Shown: piece after piece, positions 63,220 through 64,000 of the stretch
How positions within the stretch are numbered: position 1 is the stretch's first letter
How the letters are laid out: each line of letters starts with the position of its first letter
Translations under genes and position numbers: made by a program
The notes under the pieces: model-generated
The model's input: the letters and a program-made list of their open reading frames with translations, nothing else
Told to the model about the DNA's origin: nothing
Databases searched by the model: none
Source: Leuconostoc suionicum
GTDB taxonomy: Bacteria > Bacillota > Bacilli > Lactobacillales > Lactobacillaceae
NCBI RefSeq assembly: GCF_001891125.1
Contig: NZ_CP015247.1
Span: forward strand, 266,501 to 330,500
DNA length: 64,000 bases
Direction: 5' to 3'

Positions 63220-63714
63220 ATGGAAAAAAATTATATTGCGCGTATGCGCGAAAAAGTTGGGCACGATGGAATGATATTTGTATCGGCATTTGGTGTATTG
63301 TGGAATGATGCACATGATGCAATATTATTAGAGAAACGTTGGGACTCTGATGAAAGATGGGGATTCCCTGGGGGTTATCTTGAGTATGGCGACTCACCAA
63401 TGCAGGCTGTTAAACGAGAATTTAAAGAAGAAACAAACCTTGATGTCAAAGTCACTCGTATGTTAGGGATTGCCACAAATGAGGTTAAAAAAAATTCTTG
63501 GGGTGATGCACAAGAAACCATTGGAATTGGTTTTGAAGTTGAGCATGTTGGTGGTCAGATGTTAAAGGATGGCACTGAAACGCTTGATTTACAATTCGTG
63601 CCAGTTCATCCAGAACCTAAAATGTTCGTTCCACAAGCGCAAAAAACAATGCATCTTATATTGACACAAAACGAGATTAGTGAACAACCTTGGATGAGGG
63701 AGAAAAACGAATGA
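63220..63714 (+). CDS. Nudix hydrolase
   Basis: A 164-residue Nudix protein. The Nudix helix is in GGYLEYGDSPMQAVKREFKEET, with REFKEE supplying the metal ligands; the first conserved Glu is Asp and the final Gly is Asn, minor departures. It probably hydrolyses a nucleotide diphosphate derivative. ATG 63220 follows GAGGTGG at the end of the HD gene. It overlaps the next gene by four bases. Confidence 0.88.
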   Translation: MEKNYIARMREKVGHDGMIFVSAFGVLWNDAHDAILLEKRWDSDERWGFPGGYLEYGDSPMQAVKREFKEETNLDVKVTRMLGIATNEVKKNSWGDAQETIGIGFEVEHVGGQMLKDGTETLDLQFVPVHPEPKMFVPQAQKTMHLILTQNEISEQPWMREKNE

Positions 63715-64000
63715 AACTTTATGTTGTACGTCACGGTCAGACAATATTTAATACATTAAATAAAGTGCAGGGATGGGCTGATACACCGCTAACCAAGAAA
63801 GGTGAAAAAGATGGTCAGGAAGCTGGTAAAAGATTAAAAAACGTCGCTTTTGACGTAGCCTTTTCTTCTGATACTTCACGTGCTATGCATACCGCAGAAT
63901 ATATCCTGGCTGAAAATATCCACGAGCATACTAAGCTACAAATTACACCAGAATGGCGTGAATATTTTTTTGGTAGCTTTGAGGGTGGTAGTAATGATGT
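63711..64000 (+). CDS. histidine phosphatase (phosphoglycerate mutase family), partial
   Basis: Begins at ATG 63711, overlapping the Nudix stop (ATGA), and runs off the end of the window after 96 codons. It opens MKLYVVRHGQTIFN with the catalytic RHG, continues NKVQGWADTPLTKKGE and FSSDTSRAMHTAEYI, and contains the acid in PEWREYFFGSFEG. It is a branch-1 histidine phosphatase, probably a small-molecule phosphatase rather than glycolytic mutase. The C-terminus is not seen. Confidence 0.9.
   Translation, partial: MKLYVVRHGQTIFNTLNKVQGWADTPLTKKGEKDGQEAGKRLKNVAFDVAFSSDTSRAMHTAEYILAENIHEHTKLQITPEWREYFFGSFEGGSND

Noticed and set aside
1-64000. Insertion sequences, prophage or CRISPR-Cas
   Set aside because: No transposase, integrase, phage structural or cas gene and no regular repeat-spacer array was seen anywhere in the window.

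Overview
The window is a low-GC Firmicutes chromosome, most likely a heterofermentative lactic acid bacterium of the Leuconostoc/Weissella group. This is an inference from gene content: a T-box valS, a mevalonate-type class II HMG-CoA reductase, an Nramp manganese importer, several LysM wall proteins, a VanRS-like pair next to a DD-carboxypeptidase, a busR/busAB betaine system, and a D-2-hydroxyacid dehydrogenase. No sequence search could be run. Most genes are ordinary housekeeping genes. The accessory or decaying parts lie at 2.1-4.0 kb and 47.1-49.6 kb.

Layout. 0.3-1.9 kb: TspO-family membrane protein and a hormone-sensitive-lipase-type esterase, both on the minus strand. 2.1-4.0 kb: a minus-strand run of very small, mostly hydrophobic proteins separated by related spacer repeats; several members are broken. 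4.2-7.2 kb: T-box controlled valS. 7.3-8.3 kb: stand-alone fabH. 8.6-19.6 kb: a cell-envelope region with two LysM-CAP secreted proteins flanking a degenerate NlpC/P60-like protein, a FemAB-type aminoacyltransferase, a class B PBP, an SdpR/SdpI-type pair under a long palindrome, a MacB-like ABC exporter and an LCP protein. 20-23.9 kb: ppx, mvaA, an unknown protein and a cysteine-free sirtuin. 24-27.6 kb: metal handling (CDF exporter, mntH with a long leader, UspA, CzrA-like sensor). 27.6-30.8 kb: tRNA-Leu(CAA), an OppA-like protein without a lipobox, a candidate small RNA and a nucleoside hydrolase.

30.8-38.4 kb: rsmG-parA-parB-DUF951-ychF-DUF1129, then a two-component system and dacA. 38.5-40.7 kb: nagB behind two NagR-type operators, then pgi. 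40.8-44.5 kb: divergent busR and busAA-busAB, the c-di-AMP-controlled osmolyte importer. 44.6-47.8 kb: a minus-strand operon (Xre regulator, frameshifted membrane protein, NatA/NatB-like exporter, unknown protein). 48-49.6 kb: small proteins, tRNA-Glu(CUC), a broken isochorismatase. 50.0-57.4 kb: an eight-gene operon that appears to import an amino acid, transaminate it, reduce the keto acid to a D-hydroxy acid and export it. 57.5-64 kb: tgt lacking its zinc cysteines, yajC, a hydrolase, mprF, an HD phosphohydrolase, a Nudix hydrolase and the start of a histidine phosphatase that runs off the window.

The observations most worth following are the ~147-nt promoter-to-terminator small RNA at 29.6-29.7 kb, the amino acid to hydroxy acid operon with its operator, the decaying small-protein cluster, the leader ORF of busAA, and two enzymes (sirtuin, Tgt) that have lost their structural zinc cysteines.
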